From Sipunculus nudus (taxonomy: Eukaryota; Annelida; Sipuncula; Golfingiida; Sipunculidae): 64,000 nt of DNA. Shown one piece after another: positions 1-31,482 of this stretch. The position numbers were made by a program, and so were the translations under genes. Position 1 is the first letter of the stretch; every line of letters begins with the position of its first letter. The stretch is from contig CM049309.1 of the NCBI GenBank assembly GCA_026874595.1, positions 71,530,926 to 71,594,925 of the forward strand. The letters run 5' to 3'. The notes beneath the pieces are model-generated. The model ran no database searches. It was given only the letters and a program-made list of their open reading frames with translations, and was not told the DNA's origin.

Positions 1-1923
1 TCACTACATTTAATAAAATGAACAACTGATGGTATAAGATATGAAAAAAAGAAATAATAATAAAACTTCCACCTTCAGGTTACCCTTGCTCTGAGAAGAG
101 TCATGATATATTTTGTGGCTAAAACTGAGAGAATAATTTCAATTTTTCAACAACCCTAACACCAAGGTTGCTTGAACCACTGTTCCCCTTTAAACTGAAT
201 ACAAAACATAAGAAAGTAGCAACATGATTCTGATGTGCAAGGCTGTTTTTTTTTTTCTTTGGTAGCTGTTTAGGGCTATAATAATACGTAATATTTATGG
301 TATGGCTATGAAACATACTGTGTTCCATTCTGCTTGCCTAGTGCATGGCAGGTCGAGGATACAATATTTAAAGATATATTTTTGTAATGATTCCAAGCAA
401 GCCTTTTCCTTGTTATTTTTCCAAATAACCACCCAGTAATAAAAAATTATTAAATTGATATATAACGAATGCTGTCTCGGCTTACATGCCTAAGAGATCC
501 TTTGAAATTATTTTTGAATCATGAACACTAACTGAATATTGTCATGTACTGATACAGGCATACCTGACATCTCCAATACAATGGAATCTGTCTGAGAGGC
601 CAACTTGAAGGACAACTTGAACACATATTTCATAAACAAGATTGCTGGAGCTGCATTGGTGGCCATATGGGCCTTTAAACATTATTATCTTTACCTTTTA
701 AACAGAGGAATATTTATACAGAGAAACAACCAGAATGAAAATAAAACATTTTCAAACATATTATGTGGTAACAATATTATATGTAACCTATCTAGTGTCA
801 TTGACCAAATCCTGTTAATGAAATTACTCCAACCATGTAGCCATCTTGTAGCCAAGAAGTTTAAATATCTGCCAGTGCAGTACAGCCGGCATATATCATT
901 GATGTATAATGATACACACAATAACATTATATGTATTAATACCCACCAATGATGTTGCACCTAACAGAAAATTTAGCTATGAATAAAATTTAAAATAAAA
1001 ATAGTTTTAACCATCCTCCCTAATAATTTCATATACAACGAACAAATTTATGGGAATAGTGAAGTCACAGACTCACAGTAATTCAAATATTTTTATGAAG
1101 TCCAAGTTTACAACTTCAGATTCTTTACCTTAACAGATTTAAACTATTAAAATATCCAATTTAACATGAAATATATGTCATATCATGTTGTGAACTAGTT
1201 CACATTATCTGCCTCTACAGTGCAGTGCCAAAGATGATGAAAAGTTTACTTAAATTTGTATAATAATTCTGTATAATAAACAGCTTCATATTAGCAAGTC
1301 TGTGACATGACCACGCTTTAACACACCTGGATTCCGTGATCATCTCTGGTATCTATTTCATCAACAATTAACAGGAATGGAAGTGTTGGGCTGTAGTCAC
1401 TGAACTGTGAATCAAACACAACTAATATAATGCAAGTAATACAGTTCAAGAACACATGTACCAGAAATGGGACAGGCTGATTTGATTGATTCGATTCTCA
1501 ATGCCTTCCTGCCAATGCTAAAAATGTGATCAAAACATCACAGTGTGTGTGAAACGAGTGTACGCGGGCCATTTGAATGATTGGTTCAGTTGCTCTATTC
1601 ATTATTCAGATGCTAGAGAGGGATGTGGAATCAAGGTCTGTAAATGCATGGTCACAGACTTGGTGGTATGAAGATGCTGATAAAGAACTCTCAATAAACC
1701 ACATCCTGCAATAAGGATACCTTAAACTTATTATTATAAATACTAGTATGTAAACATGCCCCAAAGGCAAGGTTTAAGACATCCATCAGATCATTTGATA
1801 AGACATCACATGATTAAAGTCACAATCAATCCATGAAATACTGATTAAAAATTTCTTCTTAGACTAATTTAAATTTAACCAGGAAGTAGGTAGTATGAAG
1901 CCAATATTGGACATGATCGAGTG
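1..1923. other. no recognisable gene; AT-rich flank
   Basis: I see no exon, RNA gene or mobile element I can name here. The open frames are short, overlap on both strands and lack coding character. Since BLCAP is read leftward from 2512, part of this stretch could be its 3' untranslated region, but I could not fix a polyadenylation site. Confidence 0.5.
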
Positions 1924-2205
1924 TTATAAATAACTTTCATCGGAGCATTCTGGAACATCAGGAATGAGATAATCACAGCAGTTGGGTTTTGGACAAATCA
2001 TACATCTTCGTTCACAGGGGCTGGCACTGAAATCACTGTTTGCCGTGCTAAATTGAGTATGATTTTGAAGCACTGTGTTACTGCCACAGGGTTTTGCAAC
2101 TTGTATACTGTGAACACGCATCAGTCCTTCTTCCCTAACGTCTATTGCAAAAGACCTCACGCTTGTATTATCGGCCATTTGTAGTAACTGACGCTGGTTC
2201 GGCAT
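1924..2205 (-). CDS. unrecognised 93-residue ORF downstream of BLCAP
   Basis: An ATG-to-stop frame of 93 residues lies 64 bp downstream of the BLCAP stop codon on the same strand. It starts MPNQRQLLQMADNTS and its last third is rich in cysteine and proline (CERRCMICPKPNCCDYLIPD). I do not recognise a family and see no signal peptide or membrane segment. It has no visible splice junction linking it to BLCAP, so it would be either a second cistron on the BLCAP transcript, an exon of another gene, or chance. Its balanced composition and low repeat content make it better than the usual noise ORFs in this window, but the evidence is weak. Confidence 0.3.
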   Translation of the reverse strand: MPNQRQLLQMADNTSVRSFAIDVREEGLMRVHSIQVAKPCGSNTVLQNHTQFSTANSDFSASPCERRCMICPKPNCCDYLIPDVPECSDESYL

Positions 2206-2269
2206 GGATGTACCACTATCAGTTATTACATGATATAATCGTCACTTGCGAGTGGATTTTTTTTTAACT

Positions 2270-2512
2270 TCAAGCACAAGGCTCTCCTTCGCATTCGTTA
2301 CCACAAGACCAGAATAAACAGTTTCCGATGCAACTGTAACAGATCAGAAACACCGCAGCAAGAAACACCAGACTGCAGATAGTACATGGTTTCCGCTCAA
2401 GAAAAAATCCAGCAAGGTACAGTAACATGAACATGCCGTGATTGTACAGCAGAGCAGGGTTCATCGGTTTCGGAATGAGCAGCACGGGTATCAGCCATTG
2501 TAAACAGTACAT
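2270..2512 (-). CDS. BLCAP: BLCAP orthologue (bladder cancer-associated protein), small membrane protein
   Basis: An intact single-exon gene of 80 residues. The start [16 protein letters not shown], the central ERKPCTIC and the FLICYSC..GNC block are the signature of BLCAP, a very conserved small protein of about 87 residues in vertebrates, also encoded in one coding exon. Two hydrophobic segments (roughly residues 20-37 and 45-60) fit its description as a two-pass membrane protein. The C-terminal tail is cysteine/glutamate-rich (NECEGEPCA), shorter than and unlike the vertebrate tail. The family is linked to growth suppression and apoptosis in mammals; its molecular activity is not settled. 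In mammals codons 2, 5 and 15 are A-to-I edited; the genomic residues here are Y2, Q5 and K15, the unedited state. Identification is firm; function in this animal is inferred. Confidence 0.95.
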   Translation of the reverse strand: MYCLQWLIPVLLIPKPMNPALLYNHGMFMLLYLAGFFLERKPCTICSLVFLAAVFLICYSCIGNCLFWSCGNECEGEPCA

Positions 2513-3210
2513 CTTGACATGTATTCTTAGTACTTATAGAGAAACCAGTTCTTCAAACCGTCGCATCGTTCGCTTACTTACGTATTAAGCGCCTTACCAA
2601 GTGACAACGTCAGCGTTAACACTAATTATTAAGCAACTTTCATATATAAATATTCGTGCGAGTCTTCGTGAAACAAACGGCCTTGACCTTACCTAGGTTA
2701 ATAGCGGGCTTGATACTAAATTTGTTTTCGTATTAATTTTGACGTCGTCTTTTGTCAAGTTTTCGACAAATTGAGCTAGTTATCCTACACGTTATTAATG
2801 GGGGAAAATATTATCTTTTTTTTTATTTTAAAGTACTAGAGAAAATGGCAAGTCGTCACAAGTGGTTCGTTCCCTGCCCTTTTATTTCTCTCGCCACATT
2901 AAAGCATTCGGGAACCAGTCTACCTGGCCACGCAGCCGGGGTTTTCCCCGCTTACTTTTGTCAGCGGATTCCCCTTGCTCACCACAAGGTTACGTGAATA
3001 AATTTACCTTTTCAAATTATATATCAATAATGGGAATTGTGTAGCTTTGGAATTGTTCCTCGACGCTCTTTGGACAGAATTACACAAATGTTATAACTAA
3101 TTAAGATATATGTTGTTAAACTTGTAAGGCCGACATGAAATATGATTGAATTGGTACCAATTAAAACCTAAGAAAATCAATGATAAAATTATAAATTGAT
3201 AATGTCTACA
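2513..3210. other. BLCAP upstream flank; no gene seen
   Basis: This contains whatever promoter and 5' untranslated region BLCAP has. On the plus strand a relatively GC-rich stretch (2845-2997) carries a 50-codon open frame starting MASRHKWFVPC, but it has no recognisable domain or convincing splice sites and I do not call it a gene. Confidence 0.4.
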
Positions 3211-3267
3211 AATGGCTTATGGCTCTGTAAAAAGCAATAGAAAGCCCCTAAACTGCGCATTTACCTC

Positions 3268-3268
3268 A

Positions 3269-3326
<58 letters not shown>

Positions 3327-3349
3327 TAATAATAATAATAATAATAATC

Positions 3350-3425
<76 letters not shown>

Positions 3426-3432
3426 TTATTGC
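3268..3432. repeat. (AAT)n followed by (ATT)n, palindromic microsatellite
   Basis: About 110 bp of AAT-type repeats with occasional GAT interruptions switch near 3384 to ATT-type repeats. The two halves are reverse complements and could fold into one long hairpin. Poly-isoleucine ORFs read on both strands here are artefacts of it. Confidence 0.95.
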
Positions 3433-4629
3433 AATAATCATAATATATATATAGGCCTTATCATAATGATCATAATAATCACAATACTTTGCCAAAGCAC
3501 TGCATGGACTCAACATCCAGGCAGCATGCCATCAATGGGCAATATTAGAAAAGGGTTGAAAAATTGTTACATGTGATAAATATAACAAATTTAGCTTTGT
3601 AATGTTTGATATTTAACATTTGAATTTCATGATGAAAACATAAAAAAAGTAATAAAAAGAGGCCTGCATAATCATTAGGCCATAAAATAGAAACACAAGA
3701 TTATAATTCAAAAGGAAAACGATTTGCCAAATACCAACACAGCAATACGCTTAATAAACATGTATTTCATATTCAAGGGTTTATTTCAAAGCATGACACT
3801 TATAAACAGATATTTAAATAACATAAAAATCTACCGAAGGCATAATAGACTATTACAATGTTTTAAAATAAAAAAAAATGTTTGTTTTTCATATAATTGG
3901 AATAAAATAATAATTTTCTATGACACGCACGTTTGAAGAAACTGCAGTACATCAGGAAAAATGTATATATTTTAAATGGGTCATATTGAAAAGGGAAATC
4001 GATCACTTAAAGACGCTTTAATAAACATATAATTTGACCCAAAAAAATATATTTAATACTTAATTTGTCCTTATATTATCAATATTAGCAAGCTGAAAAT
4101 ATGGCCAACTTTAACTAATAGCCTACATGAAAAGAGCTAAAAAGCACAAAAAAGGTAAAAGTCAAATCGAATGTCCAAAAGAATTTGGTATGGCCTTCTC
4201 CACTCTCGATTAGATGAGCTATAAAAAACAGGGGGCGATCGCTTCTGCTATTACTGCAGAAATAATTATAAATATGAACAACCTATTATCTATATCCCAC
4301 CAACGGTGCCCATGGAAATTTGGCAATTATTCTTTCAACATTAAATATTATCTCACAGTGTGACACTAATATATAATATATATATAATTTATTATTTATA
4401 TTGCGCTCATACCAGGTACACCTCTCACAAGCGCGTTACAATACTGTTGTACCCTAATAGATAATGATAGACTAAAACAGTTATATTACTGATATATCAC
4501 AAGTTAAAATACTAAATAACATGTAAATACCAAGTTACCACTGTAAAAACAAGTAAAGATGTTGATACTAAAAAATCTAAAGAGAATATCCAAATACAAT
4601 TGACAAGTTAACTTTAAAAGAATGGTACT
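3433..4629. other. no recognisable feature
   Basis: AT-rich sequence with no open frame of coding character and no recognisable repeat on either strand, apart from a short (TA) tract near 4373-4386. Confidence 0.5.
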
Positions 4630-6420
4630 CTTAAAAGGTATAAGTTTTAAGGTTCTTTTAAAATGCTAAGATGTTGTTAGTGGAACGAATATCTTCAGGA
4701 ATAGAATTCTATAGTGTTGGAGCAGCAACTGCAAAAGCACGATCACCACAGGTCACCAGCCTCGATCGTGGCATAAATAATTTTGTGGAAGATGATGATC
4801 TAAGTGATCGTACAGGCGTCTGTATATTCAACAGTTCCAAAGATAATGTGGAGCCAATTAAACCATGCAATGACTTATAAGTAGGCAGCAAAAACTTAAA
4901 CCTAACTCTGTATACTGTATCGGTAACCAATGTACCGAACAAGTGCAGGTGAAGTGTGTTCACACCTCTTCATCCCAAGTACAAGCCTAGCAGCAGCTCA
5001 GTACACGTTGAAGTTAATGAATATGAATTGCCGGTAACCCATAAAGTAGGCTGTTACAGTAATCAGTCCTGGACGAGATGAATGCGTGAACTATATAGCC
5101 TCTGTGGCGAGTTAAGTAGGAGATTTTCGAATATCATAAACAATCTTCAGTTGGAAGAAGGCTGATCGACAAATATTGTTGATTTGAGGTGTCACATTCA
5201 TGTTGTTATCAAATAAGACAACCAAGTTCTTGGCGGTATTAGCAAGATTTACCGTAGTATCCCCAATCACTATATCACTGGATTTGAGTTTGTAAGTTGC
5301 TGTTTAGTTCCGATGATCAAAAATTTAGTTTTATCATCATTGAGTTTAGGTTTGTTATGACGCATCCATGTTTTAACTTCTTGTATACACATATTTGCAG
5401 TTTGGTTAATGTCGGTTCCTCTGACAGACCGAATGGTTGGAACTGAAGATAAAGTTGCGTATCATCAGCAAATAGGTGATATTTGATACCATGTTTACGA
5501 ATGATCTCACCCAAAGGAGATTTATAGTGTGTGAATAGAATCGGGCCCAACACACTCCCCTGCGTCACTCCATAAATCAAAGGTTTGGGTTGTGAGTTTG
5601 TTCCTAGAATGGTAACACGTTGTGTTCGACCTGTTAGATAGGTACGAAACCAATTTAACACTGATCCACAAAGTCCGAAGCCCTTTGACAGTCGATTAAG
5701 CATAACCTGATGATCAATTGTATCGAACGCTACTGAGAGATCCTAAAGCAGCAGAAGGACAAGCTGTTGGTTATCCATGTTGGTTAATATTTCTTTTTGT
5801 ACTCTCAGCAGCACTGTTTCAGTGCTATGAAATGCTTTGTATGCAGACTGATATTCTGTGCAAAGTTCATTTGCAGCTATAGATACTCAAGAAGCCGTTC
5901 AGCTACCAGCTTCTCAATGAGTTTCGATACAAAGGCAAGATTGGCAAAGGTCTGAAATTTTTGTATATCACAGGTAGCCCAGGTTTTTTAAGCAGTAGGG
6001 TGACAAGCGCTTGCTTGAAATTGTCTGGAAAACAACCATTTCCCAAGGATGAATCCACAATTATGCAGATTGAAGGCAGCAGCACGTCTAGACATTCTTT
6101 CAAAATACAGATAAGAACTGGATTAATCGAACAAGATTTAGTCGGTGACTATTGAATGAGCTTTTCGATATCAGAATCTGGAATGTGTCGAAAAGGTTGA
6201 AAGCTGTTAATTTTGGCCTAAATAATGTCAACAGTACAAGATTGAAAGATGAAATTTCCAGATGAACCATTATCAGAGTCTAATGACCCTTGGATGTGTC
6301 TGATCTTTGTCGTGAAAAAAAACTTGCTGAAAGTTTCTACAAGCTCTTCTCTGTTGTTACAGGGCGGTAGACAAGACTCCTGTTTGATGTTATTGTTATC
6401 ATTATTATAAATTATCATTA
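4630..6420 (-). mobile_element. degenerate non-LTR retrotransposon (CR1/L2-like LINE), 3' part of ORF2
   Basis: Read on the minus strand, fragments line up in the order expected for the second ORF of a CR1/L2-type LINE. From 6418 downward there is a pre-RT segment, then CLDVLLPSICIIVDSSLGNG...LLKKPG (6103-5990). The RT core follows with SAYKAFHSTETVLL (about 5850), DLSVAFDTIDHQV (about 5740-5700), YGVTQGSVLGPILF (about 5575) and the catalytic box FADDTQLY (about 5475). The C-terminal part ends SRLVTCGDRAFAVAAPTL-stop-NSIPEDIRSTNN (4790-4680), where a TAG replaces the usual tryptophan codon. Several stops and frameshifts (for example TAG just before DLSVAFD) show it is dead. No 5' untranslated region, ORF1 or endonuclease is present, so it looks 5'-truncated, as is usual for LINEs. 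Confidence 0.9.
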
Positions 6421-6494
6421 TAAATATATGTATATATACATGTATATATATATGTATATATATTTGTATATATATGTATGTATGTATGTGTATA

Positions 6495-6552
<58 letters not shown>
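6421..6552. repeat. (TA)n/(TATG)n microsatellite
   Basis: Alternating TA and TATG repeats directly abut the 5'-truncated end of the minus-strand LINE, with a pure TA tract from about 6497 to 6550. Confidence 0.9.
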
Positions 6553-7017
6553 CTTAATAATAGAAGAATTTAGGCTTACTTCATGACCAGAACTAACATC
6601 CATATATTATATAGCCTTCTGTTTCTTTCGGGTCTTGTGCCGCCTGCGAAAGGTTGCCATTGTACCAAACAACCAATCAGCAATTTTAAAATAAAGTTCA
6701 GTGTTCATGTGACATATGTGTGACACAGACCTGAATTCATCAGTGGGACCGTAATATGTTGTGAAAAATAGACTGTTTCCTCAAATTTTGATTTTACAGC
6801 TTTTCTGAAATGTTGGCAAGATATTGTATTGCATCTATTGTTTCATTCTTTTTTTGCAACTTACTTTTTGGAATTTGTCTGCAAACTGAAGCAAACCCAC
6901 CAAAATGGCCTCTGCAAAGAAAACCCTAAATAATAATTCTTATTTTATTGATCTTGGCAGTGATCATTTAAACTTCATTTATTTTACATGAATTGTACAA
7001 CTAAAGCTATAATAACT
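6553..7017. other. no recognisable feature
   Basis: AT-rich non-coding sequence with no gene, RNA or repeat structure that I can identify. Confidence 0.5.
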
Positions 7018-7215
7018 AATACGAGGCACCCTCCATGGCTCGAATGGTGGCGTTCGGTAATCTGCAGGGTTGGAGGAAACCCGGGGCCCCGGAGAAAACC
7101 ATCGCCCTTGGACGGGCTACTACAGCCCACTCGCATGTCAACTCCGGGATCGAACCCGGGTCACCAACGGACAGAGCTGAGCATTTAATCATTCGCCTGT
7201 CCAGGATACAGACCC
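7018..7215 (-). mobile_element. tRNA-headed SINE-like element
   Basis: On the minus strand this GC-rich island carries a polymerase III B-box-like word, GGTTCGATCCCGG (about 7145-7160), in a tRNA-like context. Downstream lies a body containing GGTTTTCTCCGGGGCC and GGGTTTCCTCCAACC (about 7066-7105), a word type familiar from dispersed short repeats in marine invertebrates. It stands out from flanking DNA of about 65% AT. No cloverleaf can be closed, so it is not a tRNA gene. Assignment to a named SINE superfamily is not possible from sequence reading alone. Confidence 0.6.
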
Positions 7216-8380
7216 ATCCTAAATATAAGCTATTCACAGACTCTAAATAATAAAGTTATTTGTATCTGATTTCTCTATAACTTATTTGTTATCGTATGAG
7301 TTGTTCACGTCTATTTTTATGATTGCCACGAATTTGCAATGTTTACTGCGATCGTTGTCTCGCCCATAAAAAAGTTTGTTCCATTTGTGGCTTTTTCATT
7401 CATATTTATTATTCCTGTTAATCCTTAAAGATACAGAAGGCAGAACACTGTGCAACAGGTTTAAAGAGATATGTGCTTTATGGGGATCAGTTATGAATTT
7501 AAAGCATCATTTGAACTGATTTTAAAAGAAAATGTTCCTACCAGAGTTGTTACCTCCATATCTTTATACACATGTATATAAGAACATATATAAACTTACC
7601 ATGATATATGCGTTTTTTTGTTTGTTCCAATTATGTTCATATTTTTAACTGATGTTCTGTTTTCTAGTCATATTTCTTCACCATAAACCTTGTTTGAAAT
7701 TCAGCTTTAACTTCAAGTCAGTGGATGACGATGTACATCATCATCTCACTGTGTGCTACATGTTTATTATTTGTCAGCTATCGCCTTGGACCATAAACAT
7801 TTTTTAAATTGCAACCGGATTTCATCATATTATTATACCGGATTCATGATTCACGTTTTACAGGAATTTCTTCGATGACGACTGGAAATTACATATTCTT
7901 TAAAAAGCATGTGCAGCGATACGGTCTAATAAAAGACAATATTGGCGCAGACGGGTGTGATATTGTAAACATAATGCAATTGTAGCGGATGTATACAAGA
8001 AATTACATAAAGGTAAGTCAGTCTTGAACATAACAAATGGTTAATTAGCCAGGGCCTTAATGGGACTCGATAAGCGGAATTTAACATCTCATTTGGAGAG
8101 TTGGGTTCACTATTAATGAGCTCATTCGCGTAACCGTTGCCTCGAGCTAAGTACACGCGTGTCCTTAAAACACGGAACTTCCTCATTCAAGTGTATAGAG
8201 AGTGATGCCATATAGTTTGAATTCCTCAGTATCTTTCGATTTTAACAGGGTGACATGGCAAAATTTATAATAAAGTAAGATATAGCCGGTTTATTGAGGT
8301 GACCTGAACCAGTTGGTCAGATTTGTGGAGCTTGTTGACCTAATGAGTGGACGTTTGATTTATGATTTGAATGGGTTAGG
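7216..8380. other. no recognisable feature
   Basis: No coding, RNA or repeat feature seen. The open frame at 7926-8186 on the minus strand has no domain and no splice context. Confidence 0.5.
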
Positions 8381-8580
8381 TTAGCGCCTGCGATTCCGTT
8401 CCTCTGAAACGCAGATCGATACGACACATACTGTTCGTGCGCACCCACAGAGACGTAGCTCAGTCAGACGCGGTTCACTGCTTATGCCTTGAGGGCCATC
8501 AGAGACGTATCCCAGTACGACGCGGTTCATTGCTTATGGTTGTGTAAACGCACCACGAGTCGCGTCGGACAGGCAATATC
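8380..8580. repeat. GC-rich island with a local 53-bp tandem duplication
   Basis: A CpG-containing patch in AT-rich DNA. The segment AGAGACGTAGCTCAGTCAGA at 8449 recurs in diverged form 53 bp later (AGAGACGTATCCCAGTACGA, about 8502). Both are followed by CGCGGTTCA.TGCTTATG. Similar words, some on the other strand, recur in a second GC-rich patch at 9180-9360. Confidence 0.5.
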
Positions 8581-9800
8581 CTGCTCATGATATATTTTTT
8601 TCAGTACCCCTTTTTGTACGCAGGTTGTCACTGTGCTTTGTATACCACATGAATAAACAAAATTAGATCACTTATTACCTTAGTTGAACCTGTTAATTTG
8701 TTAAAAGAATATGCGGTTTATTTACTTACATGTTTTATTCATGTTTGACTTGATTAACTATGTGTTGTTGTTGAATGTCCCCGGGAAACAACATTTATGG
8801 TACATTTTTATTCTTTTATATACTAGTAAATAAAATATGAAACAATTGATATTACTGGTACTGTCACCAATCCGTTTGGTTTAAAATCAAAGGCTATTTG
8901 CCTTCTTTGTTGACGCATTGATGAGATTAATGTTATATTAACAATAACCTTTGAGATCCCAGTCACTAGGCCTCCGCTAATTAAGCAGATCCATTATCAA
9001 CCAACCATACAGCTAATACAAAGTCGTATAGAAAGGTTGCCAGAAAGAATGAGAGAAAAATGGAAACAAAGAAAGGAATAAAATACCATTTCTTACATCT
9101 ACACATTGTAAAGACCTGATAAATTATAGTTTTTCAAACAATAATACTACTGAATTGAACCTCCATTATCGTCCTAATGGAAATGCGATACACGCTTCGC
9201 CCGAGTCACGTCTCGCCGAGGTACGTCTCACTGGGCACCGCCTTGATTAACTGGGTGGCGCGTGTCACTGAGCTGCGTCGTAGCGAACATTGAAATCAGC
9301 CATACGTCCTATCGAGATGCGCCATACTGGGTAGACACCGTGTCTGCAGTCTGGACCTTTTTCGCGCCAAGACCTCAGCATGATATTTGTTGCCAGTATG
9401 TGAGCTCATCCTAAAAAACTGATTGAGCACTGTTCATCCGAGGCTAGTAATGTAGATCAGTTAAACCTTTTAAATCCATTTATAAAATTCTGGTTTGCAT
9501 GTATCCTCCCTATGGAGTCGGGAACACCTACAAAACACGGACCAGAAAGACCATGAAGGAAAAGTGTAAAAGAACCTTGTGACTCATATTGTCGGTGACA
9601 ACATTTTTTTTTAGTCAGGAAGATTTTTAGCCATGCAGAATAAAGTTTACCAACGACATATGGTTTTAATCTACGTGGGTAGGTTAGATTTTTGCATGAG
9701 ATGGAATTAAAGGCAGGCCAGACCTGTCATATTGAAGGGTCGTTCAAATCATTTAATTTAATTTTATAATTTAAATGTTGATAGATGATATTCAATTTCA
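8581..9800. other. non-coding; second GC-rich patch at 9180-9360
   Basis: Mostly featureless AT-rich DNA. The 9180-9360 patch is CpG-rich and carries repeated words such as ACGTCTC and CACTG.GC related to the 8.4-8.6 kb island. I see no coding sequence. Confidence 0.4.
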
Positions 9801-9817
9801 GTGGTATAACTCTCTTT

Positions 9818-10530
9818 ACAAGAGTACGACTCTGCTGTTTAGGGATTGAGGATATATAAAAAAATACTTTCCATGCAATGTTTCCACACGTTGCATTAGG
9901 GCTTCTACATAGACCAATTGCGTGTACATAAATGTAGTGAGATAGGCCATTGATACATTCTGGATTAAAATTGTTTCAATCAACTCACATGCACATGTAT
10001 GTTTAGTGACCCTGGCTTTATTAAACCATTAACATCGGGTGGGCATGCATATGTTCAATGCAGAAAGAATTTTTTTAACTGAGTTATGGGGTTTGACTGC
10101 TAAGACAAGTCGTGCCCACAATCCCTAAGTAGAGGGAAACTTGTTTTGAATATAAACTGTACCTTTGGCGGACAGGTGATCGTGACTCACACTGCGCAGA
10201 ATCGGACTCACACGAGTACGACTCTGCTGTTTAGGGTTTGTGGGCATAAAAACACAAAGCACCGCAGTTCTAAGTGCACCAAGGGCGTTGGTATAAATAT
10301 AGTGAATAGGGTAGTTTAGTACGTAAAAATATGTTGGATAAGAATGGGTCTATTTGTGGATAAGTAACATTTTATAAGTATTTTCATGTGAAATGTAAAC
10401 AGATGGTGTTTTCTTGAAATGTAACAAATTTTGATTTTTAAGTTTTACAGTTGAGACAAGTAGTCCAGACCATCCACACAATCTCTAACTTGAAGTAATT
10501 CGTTTTGAATAGAAACGACCTCTGGCGGAA
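9818..10530 (+). repeat. diverged tandem duplication of the SYK 5' flank
   Basis: Two related blocks lie head to tail immediately upstream of the kinase start codon: about 9818-10180 and about 10208-10530. Both begin GAGTACGACTCTGCTGTTTA (first copy about 9822, second about 10214). Both later contain GACAAGT and a shared tail with TTGTTTTGAATA.AAAC (second copy TCGTTTTGAATAGAAAC) and T.TGGCGGA. The second copy runs into the 5' untranslated sequence of SYK exon 1. The middle parts are much more diverged. It may be a duplicated promoter or 5' exon. Confidence 0.65.
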
Positions 10531-10539
10531 ATCTGAATC

Positions 10540-31482
<20,943 letters not shown>

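Noticed and set aside
605-952. 115-codon ORF on the plus strand
   Set aside because: Low-complexity, overlaps an 89-codon frame on the other strand, no domain, no splice or promoter context.
3212-3516. Poly-isoleucine ORFs on both strands
   Set aside because: They are translations of the AAT/ATT microsatellite.
7140-7215. tRNA gene on the minus strand
   Set aside because: A B-box-like word is present, but no acceptor stem or cloverleaf can be closed; better explained as a SINE head.
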